DNA from: Pogostemon cablin
Lineage: Eukaryota > Streptophyta > Magnoliopsida > Lamiales > Lamiaceae
Reading direction: 5' to 3'
Assembly: GCA_023678885.1 (NCBI GenBank)
Contig: CM042987.1
Coordinates: forward strand, 25,010,927 to 25,074,926
Length of the DNA stretch: 64,000 nt
Part shown: positions 35,697-47,836 of the stretch, piece after piece
How the letters are laid out: every line of letters starts with the position of its first letter
Numbering within the stretch: the stretch's first letter is position 1
Made by a program: the position numbers and the translations under genes
Notes under the pieces: generated by a model
Database searches by the model: none
What the model was told of the DNA's origin: nothing
The model's input: only the letters and a program-made list of their open reading frames with translations

Positions 35697-38288
35697 TGTT
35701 GGATTGTATACTAAAAGTCTAGCTTTTTGTATGAATAATGTTATTGTTAGATTTGTATACTAAAAGCCATGCTTTTGTATTGAACAATGTAATAACGATT
35801 TTATTTGAAATGAGAATCATATGATCAAACTGTTTTGCATATTATAAATTATTTATTTATATGTTTGTGCAAAAGTCCATTTACTTTATACTGTAGATAA
35901 TATGTTGTGCGACAACACGCGGAAGATCATATTATCAGTTTCCTTATAAAGTATAAACAGATGCTCACAACCGAGATAGTCGAGGACTATCTATCGGTAT
36001 GGTTGTAATGTGGTTTGGTATTAGTTTGTCTTGACTATAGAACCACATTAGTACACTGCTTTGTGTATTGAGTAGGACCGTCTGAGATCGTTCGACTTGT
36101 ACTGTCTATATAGAAGAACTTGATCTCTGTTATTATGGATGTTCGTGCTCTTAATCCCTATACAATAACCTCGACACGTAAGGCAGTATATATTTCTTTG
36201 ATTCATCAATGGGTGAGATTTAAATGTATTAAATCAACAAACTCGGTGAGTTGGGAAGTAGTGCTGTCTCTATGGTGTGCTGTTGATTGTAGAAGGAAAC
36301 CATGTCCGTCATAGGTTGATGATGTCCCCTTGAGGAGCTCATAAGGTTTATCATGTAAATCTTGCAAGTGGATTAATTTCCGGCATGATAATAAGGTTGA
36401 GTGGTACTACTCTCGGATGAGATATTAATTAATTTGAGTTGTCAGTAACTTAATTAATTAATGGACATTGTATATCTTAAACATGGGGAGACTATCGGGC
36501 TCATAATAAGAAGGAGCCCAAAATGTAATTTTGGGATTGGATGGGTAGTGCAGTAATAATATTTTAGTGGACTATATTATTATTATTGGATTTAATTAAA
36601 AGCTTTGGGCTAAGCTTGGTTAATTAAATCTGATTGAGGCCCAGCCCAATTTCTCCTCCTGGTCCCTGCAGTAGCCCAAGTATATATAAGTTGTCTCAGT
36701 TCCTAATAACCTAACTCTGCGCCACTTACGTAGAAAGAGATCAGGAACAGATTGAGAACTCTCTGGGGATTATTGACCACACAACACCAGAGAGTTGACT
36801 TTGGGTAATACTGCAGAAGATCAGAGGTGTTCTTCTCAGATCATCATCCACTACACCAACCCTGAAGTCAGGTTATTTATTTAATGCTTCCGCTGTATTT
36901 AATTATCTGTTTTATCTTATTGAATCATGTTCACCATAAGGTCCAATTGCTAACAGTTATAACAATTAATTTGAAATGAGAATCATATGATCAAATGATT
37001 GCATCTTATAATTTATTTATATGTTCGATGCAATAGTCCACATACTTTATACTGTAAATAATATGTTGTGCGACAACACGCGGAAGATCATATTATCGGT
37101 TTCCTTATAAAGTATAAACAGATGCTCACAACCGAGATAGACGGGGACTCTCTATTGGGATGGTTGTAGTGTGGTTTGGTATTAGCTTGTCTTGGCTATA
37201 GAATCACATTAGTGCACTTGTGTGTATTGAGCAGGACCGCTTGAGATCGTTCGACTTATACTGACTTATAGGAGAACTTGATCTCAGTTATTATGAAAGT
37301 TCGTGCTCTTAATCCCTATACAATAACCTCGACACGTAGGGCAGTATGTATTTCTTTGATTCATCAATGGGTGAGATTTACATGTAATTAAATCAACAAA
37401 CTCGATGAGTTGGGAAGTAGTGATGTCTCTATGGTGTGCTGTTGATTGTAGAAGGAATCCGTGTCCGTCATAGGTTGATAATGTCCCCTTGAGGAGCTCA
37501 TAAGGATTATCATGTAAATCCTGCAGGTGGAATTTATTCCGACATGATAATGAGGTTGAGTGGTACTACTCTTGGATGAGATATTAATTAATTGAGTTGT
37601 CAGTAACTTAAATTAATTAATGGACATTGTATATCTTAAACATGGGGAGACTAACGGGGCTCATAATAAGAAGGAGCCCAAAACGTAATTTTGGGATTAG
37701 AAAGGTAGTGCAGTAATAATATTTTAGTGGAATATATTATTATTATTGGACTTAAGTATAAGCTCTGGGCTAAGCTTGGATACTTAAGCCCAATGGAGGC
37801 CAGACCCAATTTCTCCTCCTGGTCCCTGCTGTAGCCCATGTATATAAGTCACCTCAGCTTATCTGGAACCCTAATATAATTCATTATTCACGTGTGATGA
37901 GGGTTGAGAGCAGATTGAGGAGGTCTCGTAGATCGTCGCCCACACGACGTCGAGATCGGACTTGGGACATACAGCAGAAGATCAGAAGGTAGTTTGCTGC
38001 TGCTGTTCGCGACCTTGCAAAATTTGTATAAATTCTTACAGTGCTCAGAATTTTATGATCAATATACTGACGGAAAGCCATTGAAGAGAGGATCAGATCA
38101 TTCAATTCCGACATTAGACGACGAAGTTACGGCTATTCTCGTAGGACTGCGCAGGCTGCCTGCGAGAATCAATCTTCATCAACATACCCTGGTGAACGGT
38201 AATCGTTTCTATGATTTATTGCTTCCGCTATGTAGAAACGCATGATATTCTAACGGGTCACGTTAACCAAACGATCCAAGCGCCAACA
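35697..38288 (+). mobile_element. E1 3' LTR, split by a nested solo LTR
   Basis: The LTR consists of 35,697-35,744 and 36,961-38,288, about 1,376 bp in total, matching the 5' LTR. Differences include a 12-bp-scale deletion near 38,090 ('gaggatcagatc' where the 5' LTR has 'gaggatcgtctgagc...') and scattered substitutions. It keeps the hairpin (37,745-37,794) and the TATA box (37,841-37,848). It ends CCAACA followed by the target duplication CTTAT. Confidence 0.92.
35745..36955 (+). mobile_element. Solo copia LTR nested in the E1 3' LTR (1,211 bp)
   Basis: The LTR begins TGTTAGATTT and ends TTGCTAACA, so both terminal repeats carry matching changes from the usual TGTTGG and CCAACA (TGTTAG pairs with CTAACA). 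It is flanked by GTTAT at 35,740-35,744 and 36,956-36,960. No internal domain is present, so an element inserted here and then lost one LTR and its interior by recombination between LTRs. It resembles the E2 and E3 type (hairpin arms TTTAATTAA) more than the host E1. TATA-like TATATATAAG is at 36,681-36,690. Confidence 0.93.
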
Positions 38289-41200
38289 CTTATTTCCTTC
38301 TTCATCATGCATATTTTCTTTATCATGATGATCATTTCTTCATCATGATGTTTATTTCCATCATCATGATGCAAAAATCCTTCATCATGATGCTCATTTT
38401 CTTCATCATGATGCTCATTTCCTTCATCTAGATACATGTTTCCATCATCATGATACTTATTTACTACATCATGATGCTCATTTCCTATATCATAATGCAT
38501 ATTTCCTTCATCATAATGCTCATTTCCCTTATCATGATGCTCTTTTTTTCATTATGATGCTTATATTAATCATCATGATGCTCATTTCCTTCATCATGAT
38601 GCTAATTTCCTTCATCATGATGCTAATTTCTTCCATCATGAGGCTTATTTCCTTCATCATGATGTATATTTTCTTCATCATAATGCTCATTTCCTTCATC
38701 CGACGCTCATTTCCATAATCATGATGCATAAATCCTTCATCATGATGTTGGTTTCCTTTCGTTATTATGCATAAATCCTTCATTATAATGCTCATGTCCT
38801 TGATCATGCATGTTTCCTTCATCATGATGCTCATTTCCTACACAATGATTCTCATTTCCTTCATCATGATGCTCATTTCCTACATAATGATGATCATTTC
38901 CTTCATCATGAAGCATATTTCTTTCATAAAGATGCTAATTTCCATCATCATGATGCTCATTTCCTCCATCATGATCCTTATTTCCTTCGTAATGATGCAT
39001 ATTTTCTTTATCATGATGCTCATTTCCTTCATTATGATGCACATTTCCATCATCATGATGCATAATCGTTCAAGATGATGTTCATTTTCTTCATCATGAT
39101 GCTCATTTCCTACATCATGATTCTCATTTCCTTCATCATGATGCTTATTTCCATCATCATTGTTCATAATCCTTCATGATTATGCTCATTTCCTTCATCA
39201 TGATGCATATATCTTTCATCATGATGCTTATTTCCTTCATCATGATGCATATTACTTTCATCACGATGCTCATTTCCAACATCATGATGCTCATTTCCTT
39301 CATCAAGATGCATATTTTCTTCATCACTATGCCCATTTCCTTCATCATGATGCTCATTACCATCATCTTGATGCATAAATCCTTCACCATGATGCATATT
39401 TTCTTTATCATAATGTTTATTTCCTTCATCATGATGCTCATTTCCATCATTATGATGCATAAATCCTTCGTTATGATGCTTATTTCCTTAATAATGATGC
39501 GTGTTTCCTTCATCATGGTGCTCATTTCCAACATAATGATGCTCATTTCCTTCATCATGATGCATATTTCTGTCATCATAATGCTCATTTCCATCAACAT
39601 GATGTTTATTTCCTCTATCATGATGCTTTTTCCCTTCTTCATGATGCATATTTTCTTCATCATGATGCTCATTTCGTTCACCATGATGCTTATTTCCATC
39701 ATCATCATGCATAAATCCTTCATCATGATGCTCATTTTCTTCATCATGATGCTCATTTCCTTCATCAAGATGCATGTTTCATTCATCATGATACTTATTT
39801 CCTACATCATGATGCTCATTTCCTATATCATGATGCGTATTTCCTTCATCATGATGTTCATTTCCCTTATCATGATGCTCTTTTCTTTCATGACGATGCT
39901 TATTTCAATCATAATAATGCTCATTTCCTTCATCATGATGCTAATTTCCTTCATCATGATGCTCATTTCCGCCATCATGATGAATATTTTTTTCATCATG
40001 ATGCTCATTTCCTTTATCATGATGCTCATTTCCATAATCATGATGCATAAATCCTTCATCATGATGCCTTTTTCCTTCAACATGATGCGTATTTCCTTCA
40101 TCATGGTACTCATTTCCTACATCATGATTCTCATTTCCTTCATCATGATGCTCATTTACATCATCATTGTTCATAAATCCTTCATCATGATGCTCATTTC
40201 CTTCATCATGATGCTAATTTCCTTCATCATGATGCTAATTTCTTCCATCATGAGGCTTATTTCCTTCATCATGATGTATATTTTCTTCATCATAATGCTC
40301 ATTTCCTTCATCCGACGCTCATTTCCATAATCATGATGCATAAATCCTTCATCATGATGTTGGTTTCCTTTCGTTATTATGCATAAATCCTTCATTATAA
40401 TGCTCATGTCCTTGATCATGCATGTTTCCTTCATCATGATGCTCATTTCCTACACAATGATTCTCATTTCCTTCATCATGATGCTCATTTCCTACATAAT
40501 GATGATCATTTCCTTCATCATGAAGCATATTTCTTTCATAAAGATGCTAATTTCCATCATCATGATGCTCATTTCCTCCATCATGATCCTTATTTCCTTC
40601 GTAATGATGCATATTTTCTTTATCATGATGCTCATTTCCTTCATTATGATGCACATTTCCATCATCATGATGCATAATCGTTCAAGATGATGTTCATTTT
40701 CTTCATCATGATGCTCATTTCCTACATCATGATTCTCATTTCCTTCATCATGATGCTTATTTCCATCATCATTGTTCATAATGCTTCATGATTATGCTCA
40801 TTTCCTTCATCATGATGCATATATCTTTCATCATGATGCTTATTTCCTTCATCATGATGCATATTACTTTCATCACGATGCTCATTTCCAACATCATGAT
40901 GCTCATTTCCTTCATCAAGATGCATATTTTCTTCATCACTATGCCCATTTCCTTCATCATGATGCTCATTACCATCATCTTGATGCATAAATCCTTCACC
41001 ATGATGCATATTTTCTTTATCATAATGTTTATTTCCTTCATCATGATGCTCATTTCCATCATTATGATGCATAAATCCTTCGTTATGATGCTCATTTCCT
41101 TAATAATGATGCGTGTTTCCTTCATCATGGTGCTCATTTCCAACATAATGATGCTCATTTCCTTCATCATGATGCATATTTCTGTCATCATAATGCTCAT

Positions 41201-43532
41201 TTCCATCAACATGATGTTTATTTCCTCTATCATGATGCTTTTTCCCTTCTTCATGATGCATATTTTCTTCATCATGATGCTCATTTCGTTCACCATGATG
41301 CTTATTTCCATCATCATCATGCATAAATCCTTCATCATGATGCTCATTTTCTTCATCATGATGCTCATTTCCTTCATCAAGATGCATGTTTCATTCATCA
41401 TGATACTTATTTCCTACATCATGATGCTCATTTCCTATATCATGATGCGTATTTCCTTCATCATGATGTTCATTTCCCTTATCATGATGCTCTTTTCTTT
41501 CATCACGATGCTTATTTCAATCATAATAATGCTCATTTCCTTCATCATGATGCTAATTTCCTTCATCATGATGCTCATTTCCGATATCATGATGAATATT
41601 TTTTTCATCATGATGCTCATTTCCTTTATCATGATGCTCATTTCCATAATCATGATGCATAAATCCTTCATCATGATGCCTTTTTCCTTCAACATGATGC
41701 GTATTTCCTTCATCATGGTACTCATTTCCTACATCATGATTCTCATTTCCTTCATCATGATGCTCATTTACATCATCATTGTTCATAAATCCTTCATCAT
41801 GATGCTCATTTCCTTCATCATGATGCTAATTTCTTCCATCATGAGGCTTATTTCCTTCATCATGATGTATATTTTCTTCATCATAATGCTCATTTCCTTC
41901 ATCCGACGCTCATTTCCATAATCATGATGCATAAATCCTTCATCATGATGTTGGTTTCCTTTCGTTATTATGCATAAATCCTTCATTATAATGCTCATGT
42001 CCTTGATCATGCATGTTTCCTTCATCATGATGCTCATTTCCTACACAATGATTCTCATTTCCTTCATCATGATGCTCATTTCCTACATAATGATGATCAT
42101 TTCCTTCATCATGAAGCATATTTCTTTCATAAAGATGCTAATTTCCATCATCATGATGCTCATTTCCTCCATCATGATCCTTATTTCCTTCGTAATGATG
42201 CATATTTTCTTTATCATGATGCTCATTTCCTTCATTATGATGCACATTTCCATCATCATGATGCATAATCGTTCAAGATGATGTTCATTTTCTTCATCAT
42301 GATGCTCATTTCCTACATCATGATTCTCATTTCCTTCATCATGATGCTTATTTCCATCATCATTGTTCATAATCCTTCATGATTATGCTCATTTCCTTCA
42401 TCATGATGCATATATCTTTCATCATGATGCTTATTTCCTTCATCATGATGCATATTACTTTCATCACGATGCTCATTTCCAACATCATGATGCTCATTTC
42501 CTTCATCAAGATGCATATTTTCTTCATCACTATGCCCATTTCCTTCATCATGATGCTCATTACCATCATCTTGATGCATAAATCCTTCACCATGATGCAT
42601 ATTTTCTTTATCATAATGTTTATTTCCTTCATCATGATGCTCATTTCCATCATTATGATGCATAAATCCTTCGTTATGATGCTCATTTCCTTAATAATGA
42701 TGCGTGTTTCCTTCATCATGGTGCTCATTTCCAACATAATGATGCTCATTTCCTTCATCATGATGCATATTTCTGTCATCATAATGCTCATTTCCATCAA
42801 CATGATGTTTATTTCCTCTATCATGATGCTTATTTCCTTCTTCATGATACATATTTTCTTCATCATGATGCTCATTTCGTTCACCATGATACTTATTTCC
42901 ATCATCATGATGCATAAACCTTTCATCATGATACTCATTTTCTTCACCATGATGCTCATTTTCTTCATCAAGATGCATGTTTCCTTCATCATGATGCATA
43001 TTTCCTACATGATGATGCTCATTTCCTTTATCATGATGCATATTTCCTTCATCATGATGCTCATTTCCTTTATCATGATGCTCTTTTCATTCATCATGAT
43101 GCTTATTTCAAACATCATGATGATCATTTCCTTCATCATGATGCTAATTTCCTTCATCATAATGCTAATTTCACCCATCATGATGCTTATTTCCCTGATC
43201 ATGATGTATATTTTCTTCATCATAATGCTCATTTCCTTTATCATGATGTTCATTTTCATAATCATGATGCATAAATCCTTCATCATGATGCTGGTTTCCT
43301 TCGTCATGATGCATATTTCTTTCATCAAGATGCTCATTTCCATCATCATGATGCTCATTTCCTCCATCATTATCCTTATTTCCTTCATAATGATGCATAT
43401 TTTCTTTATCATGATGCTCATTTCTTTCATTAAGATTCTCATTTCCATCATCATGATGCATAATCGTTCAACATGATGTCTATTTTCTTCATCATGATGC
43501 TCATTTTCTACATCAAGATGCTCATTTCCATC
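38289..43532. repeat. Satellite array 2: 21-bp repeat with 1.6-kb higher-order units
   Basis: The same 21-bp monomer and orientation as array 1 continue. Variant runs at 38,767, 39,160 and 39,488 recur at 40,379, 40,772 and 41,100 (offset 1,612), and again at 41,970, 42,363 and about 42,691 (offset 1,591, exactly one monomer shorter). There are thus three copies of a unit of about 1.6 kb, the third changing into a different arrangement after about 42.8 kb. A characteristic short monomer 'ttcatccgacgctcatttcc' marks each copy (38,696; 40,308; 41,899). The final CCATC (43,528-43,532) is the left target duplication of E2. Confidence 0.93.
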
Positions 43533-44359
43533 TGTTGGATTGTATACTAAAAGTCTAGCTTTAGTATGAACAATGTCATAACAATATTTGAAATGAGAAT
43601 CATTGATCAAATGATTGCGTCTTATAATTTATTTTATATGCATGACGCAATAGTCCATTTACTTTATACTGTAGATAATATGTTGTGCGACAACACGCAG
43701 AAGATCATATTATCGGTTTCCTTATAAAGTATAAACAGATGCTCACAACTGAGATAGACGGGGACTCTCTATCGGTATGGTTGTAGTGTGGTTTGGTATT
43801 AGCTTGTCTTGGCTATAGAATCACATTAGTGCACTTGTGTGTATTGAGCAGGACCGCCTGAGATCGTTCTTCTTATACTGACTATATAGTAGAACTTGAT
43901 CTCTGTTATTATGGAAGTTCGTGCTCTTAATCCCTATACAATAACCTCGACATGTAGGGCAGTATGTATTTCTTTGATTCATCAATGGGTGAGATTTATA
44001 AGTATTAAATCAACAAACTCGGTGAGTTGGGAAGTAGTGCTGTATCTATGGTGTGCTGTTGATTGTAGAAGGAATCCATGTCCGTCATAGGTTGATGATG
44101 TCCCCTTGAGGAGCTCATAAGGTTTATCATGTAAATCTTGCAAGTGGATTAATTTCCGGCATGATAAAAAGGTTGAGTGGTACTACTCTCGGATGAGATA
44201 TTAATTAATTAGAGTTGTCAGTAACTTAATTAATTAATGGACATTGAATATCTTAAACATGGGGAGACTATCGGGCTTATAATAAGAAGGAGCCCAGAAC
44301 ATAATTTGGGATTGGATGGGTAGTGCAATAATAATATTTTAGTGGACTATATTATTATT

Positions 44360-44409
44360 ATTGGATTTAATTAAAAGCTTTGGGCTAAGCTTGGTTAATT
44401 AAATTCAAT
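44360..44409 (+). promoter_or_regulatory. Conserved LTR hairpin (E2 5' LTR)
   Basis: The arms ATTGGATTTAATTAA + AAGCTT and AAGCTT + GG + TTAATTAAATTCAAT flank the loop TGGGCT. Relative to E1, three base pairs in the outer stem are changed on both sides so that pairing is kept. Copies lie at 51,373-51,422 (E2 3' LTR), 57,961-58,010 (E3) and about 36,585-36,634 (solo LTR). Confidence 0.7.
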
Positions 44410-44453
44410 TGAGGCCCAGCCCAATTTCTCCTCCTGGTCCCTGCAGTAGCCCT

Positions 44454-44461
44454 TATAAATA
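44454..44461 (+). promoter_or_regulatory. TATA box of E2 5' LTR
   Basis: TATAAATA lies in the same position relative to the hairpin and the 'ctcctcctggtccctg' block as in the other LTRs. The 3' LTR copy is at 51,467-51,474. Confidence 0.7.
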
Positions 44462-44736
44462 AGTTATCTCAGTTCCTGTTAACCCTAAGTCAGTGCCTCA
44501 TTTGACAGTTAGAAAGAACAGGAGCAGATTGAGAGAATCCTGCGGATTGTTGCCCACACAACAGCAGGATTCAACTTGGGACATACTGCAGAAGATTGAG
44601 AGGTGGTTCTCTGTAACGGTTCATCCTCTACATCAACCCAGAAGTACGGTAAAACGGTTTAATTATGCTTCCGCTGATTTGTTTAACTGTTTATCCTAAC
44701 GATCACGTTGATCCGCACGATCCAATTGCCAACAAT

Positions 44737-44748
44737 TGGTATCAGAGC
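44737..44748 (+). other. E2 primer binding site (tRNA-iMet)
   Basis: TGGTATCAGAGC lies two bases after the 5' LTR and is complementary to the 3' end of initiator tRNA-Met. Confidence 0.92.
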
Positions 44749-47211
44749 ATTGGTTTCGTGGTGAAACGTAAGACGTTGGTTAGGGTTTTTGTTATTATTT
44801 GATTATTTGTAATCATCTGGATATTATCACTTGTTGTTGTGTGTTCTCGTGTTTCAATTATCATCGATAGTTTATAGGCCTGTTGAAAGGGATTGAACAT
44901 GTGTATATTATACATTATTCCTATGTGCTAGAATCATTGAAATTGTGTGTGATTATCATAATTGTTCACACTGTACACACACGGATGAACCATCATCGGT
45001 GATCTTTTCTTGCTGGACTCAATTCCCACACGACGTTGACCACGGGGTCAAGTACGACGATGGCGTTGGAGGAGTCAGGTTCACGGACTGGCGGCGATAC
45101 TCTCAGGCGAGTTCACGGCGGCTTACGGCGCAGTGGGCCAGTGATCTGGAAGGCGGCGCTGGATTGGGCTGTGGCAGATCGGCGATCGGGGTGGATCGGA
45201 TTTGTGCAGTTCCAAGCGGGTCTTGTCTAGTCTTCGACGACTGATGATGCTCGGGGCTTACTGTCGGCCGAAGCGGTGATGGCAGAGGTCGGAGTCGGAC
45301 ACGCTGGAGTCGGCCGATCTATTGCATGACGGAAGATCGGTGGCGGATGGTTTTCGAGAAGGCTTCTTCAGCGATCCAGAAATGCCGCGTGCAGCGGCAG
45401 GCGGCGAGCTGGGCGGCGGACCCTCGGACGAAGCGGATGCCGCCGATCCCAGTCGGATGTACGGCAGATCTCGTTCGACGGTGTGCTGGGTTGTGGCGGC
45501 CTTGGGCGGCGTGTGCGTCGCTAGGATCCATGGCGGCTGGCGGCCAGAGGTCTGTCCGTCGTGACTCAGGCTGCTGGCGCCGTAGGACTGGCGGCGGGCC
45601 CTCGAACGAAGAAGATACGGCCGATCCCAGTCAGTTATGCGCTTGACAGTGCAAACCGGTGGCGAGCGACGAGCGGCGAGCGGCGGCAGGTGGCTGTGGC
45701 TCGACCGCCGGCGAAGGCTGCTTGATGTCTTGCCGGACAGGGCTGATGATGCATTTCCGGTCGGCTGTGGGCGGCACCGGGGGCGGCTGCAGAGCCTGGA
45801 TGCGCCGGTAATCCCTGGAGGTTGAAGAGAAGGAGGGCGGCGACGTTTCCTAGGGCTTCAATTTGTGTTGGACTGCCAGGGCCTTATTTTAATTGATGTT
45901 GGACTGCCAAATAGGCCCAATTCAGATATTAATAGTGTGCTGTTTGTGTTGGGCTGCAAGTTTGGGCACAAAGAGGGCAAGGATAATGGGCTACCCCACT
46001 GGGCTTTAATTCTTTGGTTTTGGGCTGTGGTTATGGGCCCAAATTTAATTAAAAGCCTGTGGACTGCTGGGCCTATTTCTTGCTTGTGGGCTGCTCAATT
46101 AATTTTAATTTGGTTTTGGGCTGTTGGGCCCAATTTTAATTAAAATGGTAATGGGCTGCTAGGCAATTTTAATTGCTGGATTTAATTAATTGTGGGTATT
46201 ATGTTGGGCCTGATTTAAATATTGGGCTAGACCTTAATGTAGAAATTGACAGGTTAAATGGGCTTAATTATTTTATTAATTGGTTGCTCATTTTTTTTGC
46301 TAATAAATTTTGGGTCAGCTGGGCCTATTTAATTGATCCAACATTTTATACAATTAATTAATGATATATATAACTGATTTAATTGTTTTAACTTGACAAT
46401 TAATTGTTATATATGAAAGGCATGTTCTATGTGATTTATTTACTTAAATTGCTGTTAATAGAAGCATGTCTTAGTTGTATATTTTATTCTGGAATATTAT
46501 ATGCATGTTAAAACCCTCGGTATTAAATAACTAAGTGGGAGAGGGGATTGGTAATAAATTCCCGCGGCCTCCATTATTGGTTTGTAAGTGATGTGAGTAA
46601 ACTTGCGCGTCGGCATTAGAGCCTTCCTCCCTAACGGATGAGTTTATTCACGGATCACTGGTACAAACTTCTTTAAATAATTATTGTTTGTAATGTGTTG
46701 CATATGGGCTTGCGCGTTGGCTATAGTGTCTTCCTCCCTAACGGATGAGCTTATATGCGGTTCACTAGTACAAACTTATATAATTGATGGTTGTAGAAAG
46801 TTATCTGAGCGCGTGTGTACTTCTCTAACAGTAAGGCACATAAGCTTGGGCAGCGGACTTGGGATCAAATAATGGTGTACACTTAGATGTGAATAATTAG
46901 TATCCTCCCCAACGGAGTCACTGCTATTATTTGCATGGCTAAAGAGGAACCGACTATTAATTATTTTGTCATAAAGTTAGGTTGACAAATGAAATTAATG
47001 GGTAAAACCTTCTCTTGTAAATGTTTGGGTTTGTAAACGTCCACCCTAACGTGGCTTGCAGACTCACGGTGCTTGAGATGTCGGTGAATTTTATTTTTAT
47101 ATTGTTTTGAGGGAAATAATATAAAAGGATAAAATTCGAAGATTTGATCGGAATATTTATTTGAGATTCTCTGAATTTCGAATGGTTTTATTTCACTAAT
47201 TATTAACTAAA
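44749..47211 (+). other. E2 leader: GC-rich part, TGGGCY cluster, conserved AT-rich part
   Basis: There are three zones. About 44,990-45,840 is clearly GC-rich against an AT-rich background, with internal near-repeats (GCCGATCCCAGTC at two places, 'gtgctggg..tgtggcggcc'). Short open frames here in several registers resemble no family I know and are typical of GC-rich non-coding DNA. About 45,880-46,330 contains about 14 TGGGCC or TGGGCT motifs. From about 46,390 to 47,200 the leader matches E1 and E3, including the purine tract AAGTGGGAGAGGGGA at 46,533-46,547 and the CGGATGAG repeats. I see no functional gene in this 2.4 kb. Confidence 0.65.
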
Positions 47212-47632
47212 AGAAATTATATTTACTTGTCCCAATTAGATGATTGGAAAAGAATCTTGTATTTTAAAATTACTGCTTAAGAAAATACATGTGTATTCTC
47301 ACAAAGGACGTCTCATGATGCCTATTAAAGTCTCTAGATAGAAATATGATGGTCTCATGTAACTCTTCGGATACTAGAGTAAATTAAAAAGGCAGAAGAT
47401 CATGGTTGAATTGATGAATGAATTGGAAGAGCTTGGAATAGAAATTGAAAGGGAAACCTAAATCAATTTATTCTTCACAATTTGCTTGATGTTTTGAGCA
47501 AGTTCTACCTGAAATACGAAAGGTTGTATATGGTGGGAAACTTCTAACAAAACATGTGGCAAAAGAAAGCCAATTTTCATCATGAACTGAACAAGGTTAA
47601 TATCTTATTTACTAATGGTTTAAACATGATTA

Positions 47633-47836
47633 GTGATGGCATCTACTAACACGAAGTATGTAGATACTGGAATCACTAAATGTTTATCACTGAGTAAGGA
47701 TAAGATTGTTAATAACATGGGTAAAACTACAAAGGTAGTGGCTATTGCAGTGGGAGTTGTTTATTTATCTCATGATAAGAATAAACGATTGATTATGAGA
47801 AACTGTCTTTACGTACGTTTCATAGAAAGAATTTAA
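47633..47836 (+). pseudogene. E2 protease fragment (67 codons open)
   Basis: The open stretch includes KYVDTGITKC, with the aspartic protease signature D-T-G at 47,663-47,671, followed by TTKVVAIAVGVVYLS and RLIMRNCLYVRF. The latter corresponds to the 'CLYVP' part that precedes the pre-integrase domain of copia polyproteins. E3 has the same stretch (61,329-61,532) with few replacements. E1 has it frameshifted. A stop follows at the place where 'NLISVS' would continue; that motif is found a few codons later in the same direction. Confidence 0.75.

Larger units (their letters stand above)
28580..38288 (+). mobile_element. E1: Ty1-copia LTR retrotransposon, decayed, with nested solo LTR
   Basis: The ends are TGTTGG (28,580) and CCAACA (38,288). 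The flanking five bases are CTTAT at 28,575-28,579 and CTTAT at 38,289-38,293, a perfect target duplication; removing the element rejoins satellite monomers in phase. The element has a 1,388-bp 5' LTR, a tRNA-iMet primer binding site, a leader of about 2.35 kb with a 62-bp tandem repeat, a broken gag-pol in the order gag, protease, integrase, RT, RNase H (the copia order), a polypurine tract and a 3' LTR. The 3' LTR is split by a 1,211-bp solo LTR with its own target duplication. The LTRs differ at roughly 30-40 positions by eye, so E1 is older than E2. No open reading frame spans a whole domain. Confidence 0.95.
43533..44734 (+). mobile_element. E2 5' LTR (1,202 bp)
   Basis: The LTR runs from TGTTGGATTG to TTGCCAACA. 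It contains the conserved hairpin (44,360-44,409), a GGCCCAGCCCA block and the TATA box TATAAATA (44,454-44,461). A second small inverted repeat (GGGCTT and GAGCCC around 'ataataagaag') follows the 'catggggagacta' block. It is 99% identical by eye to the 3' copy. Confidence 0.95.

Noticed and set aside
43896..44090. 64-codon frame repeated in every LTR (36,120; 43,896; 50,909; 57,496)
   Set aside because: Present in each LTR copy because the LTR is repeated; it lies upstream of the TATA box, so it would not be on the normal transcript start, and shows no domain.
45322..45825. GC-rich open frames in the E2 leader as a captured host gene
   Set aside because: Overlapping frames in several registers and on both strands, no domain recognised, and no conserved frame in the E3 counterpart. 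Capture of non-coding or coding host DNA remains possible but unsupported.
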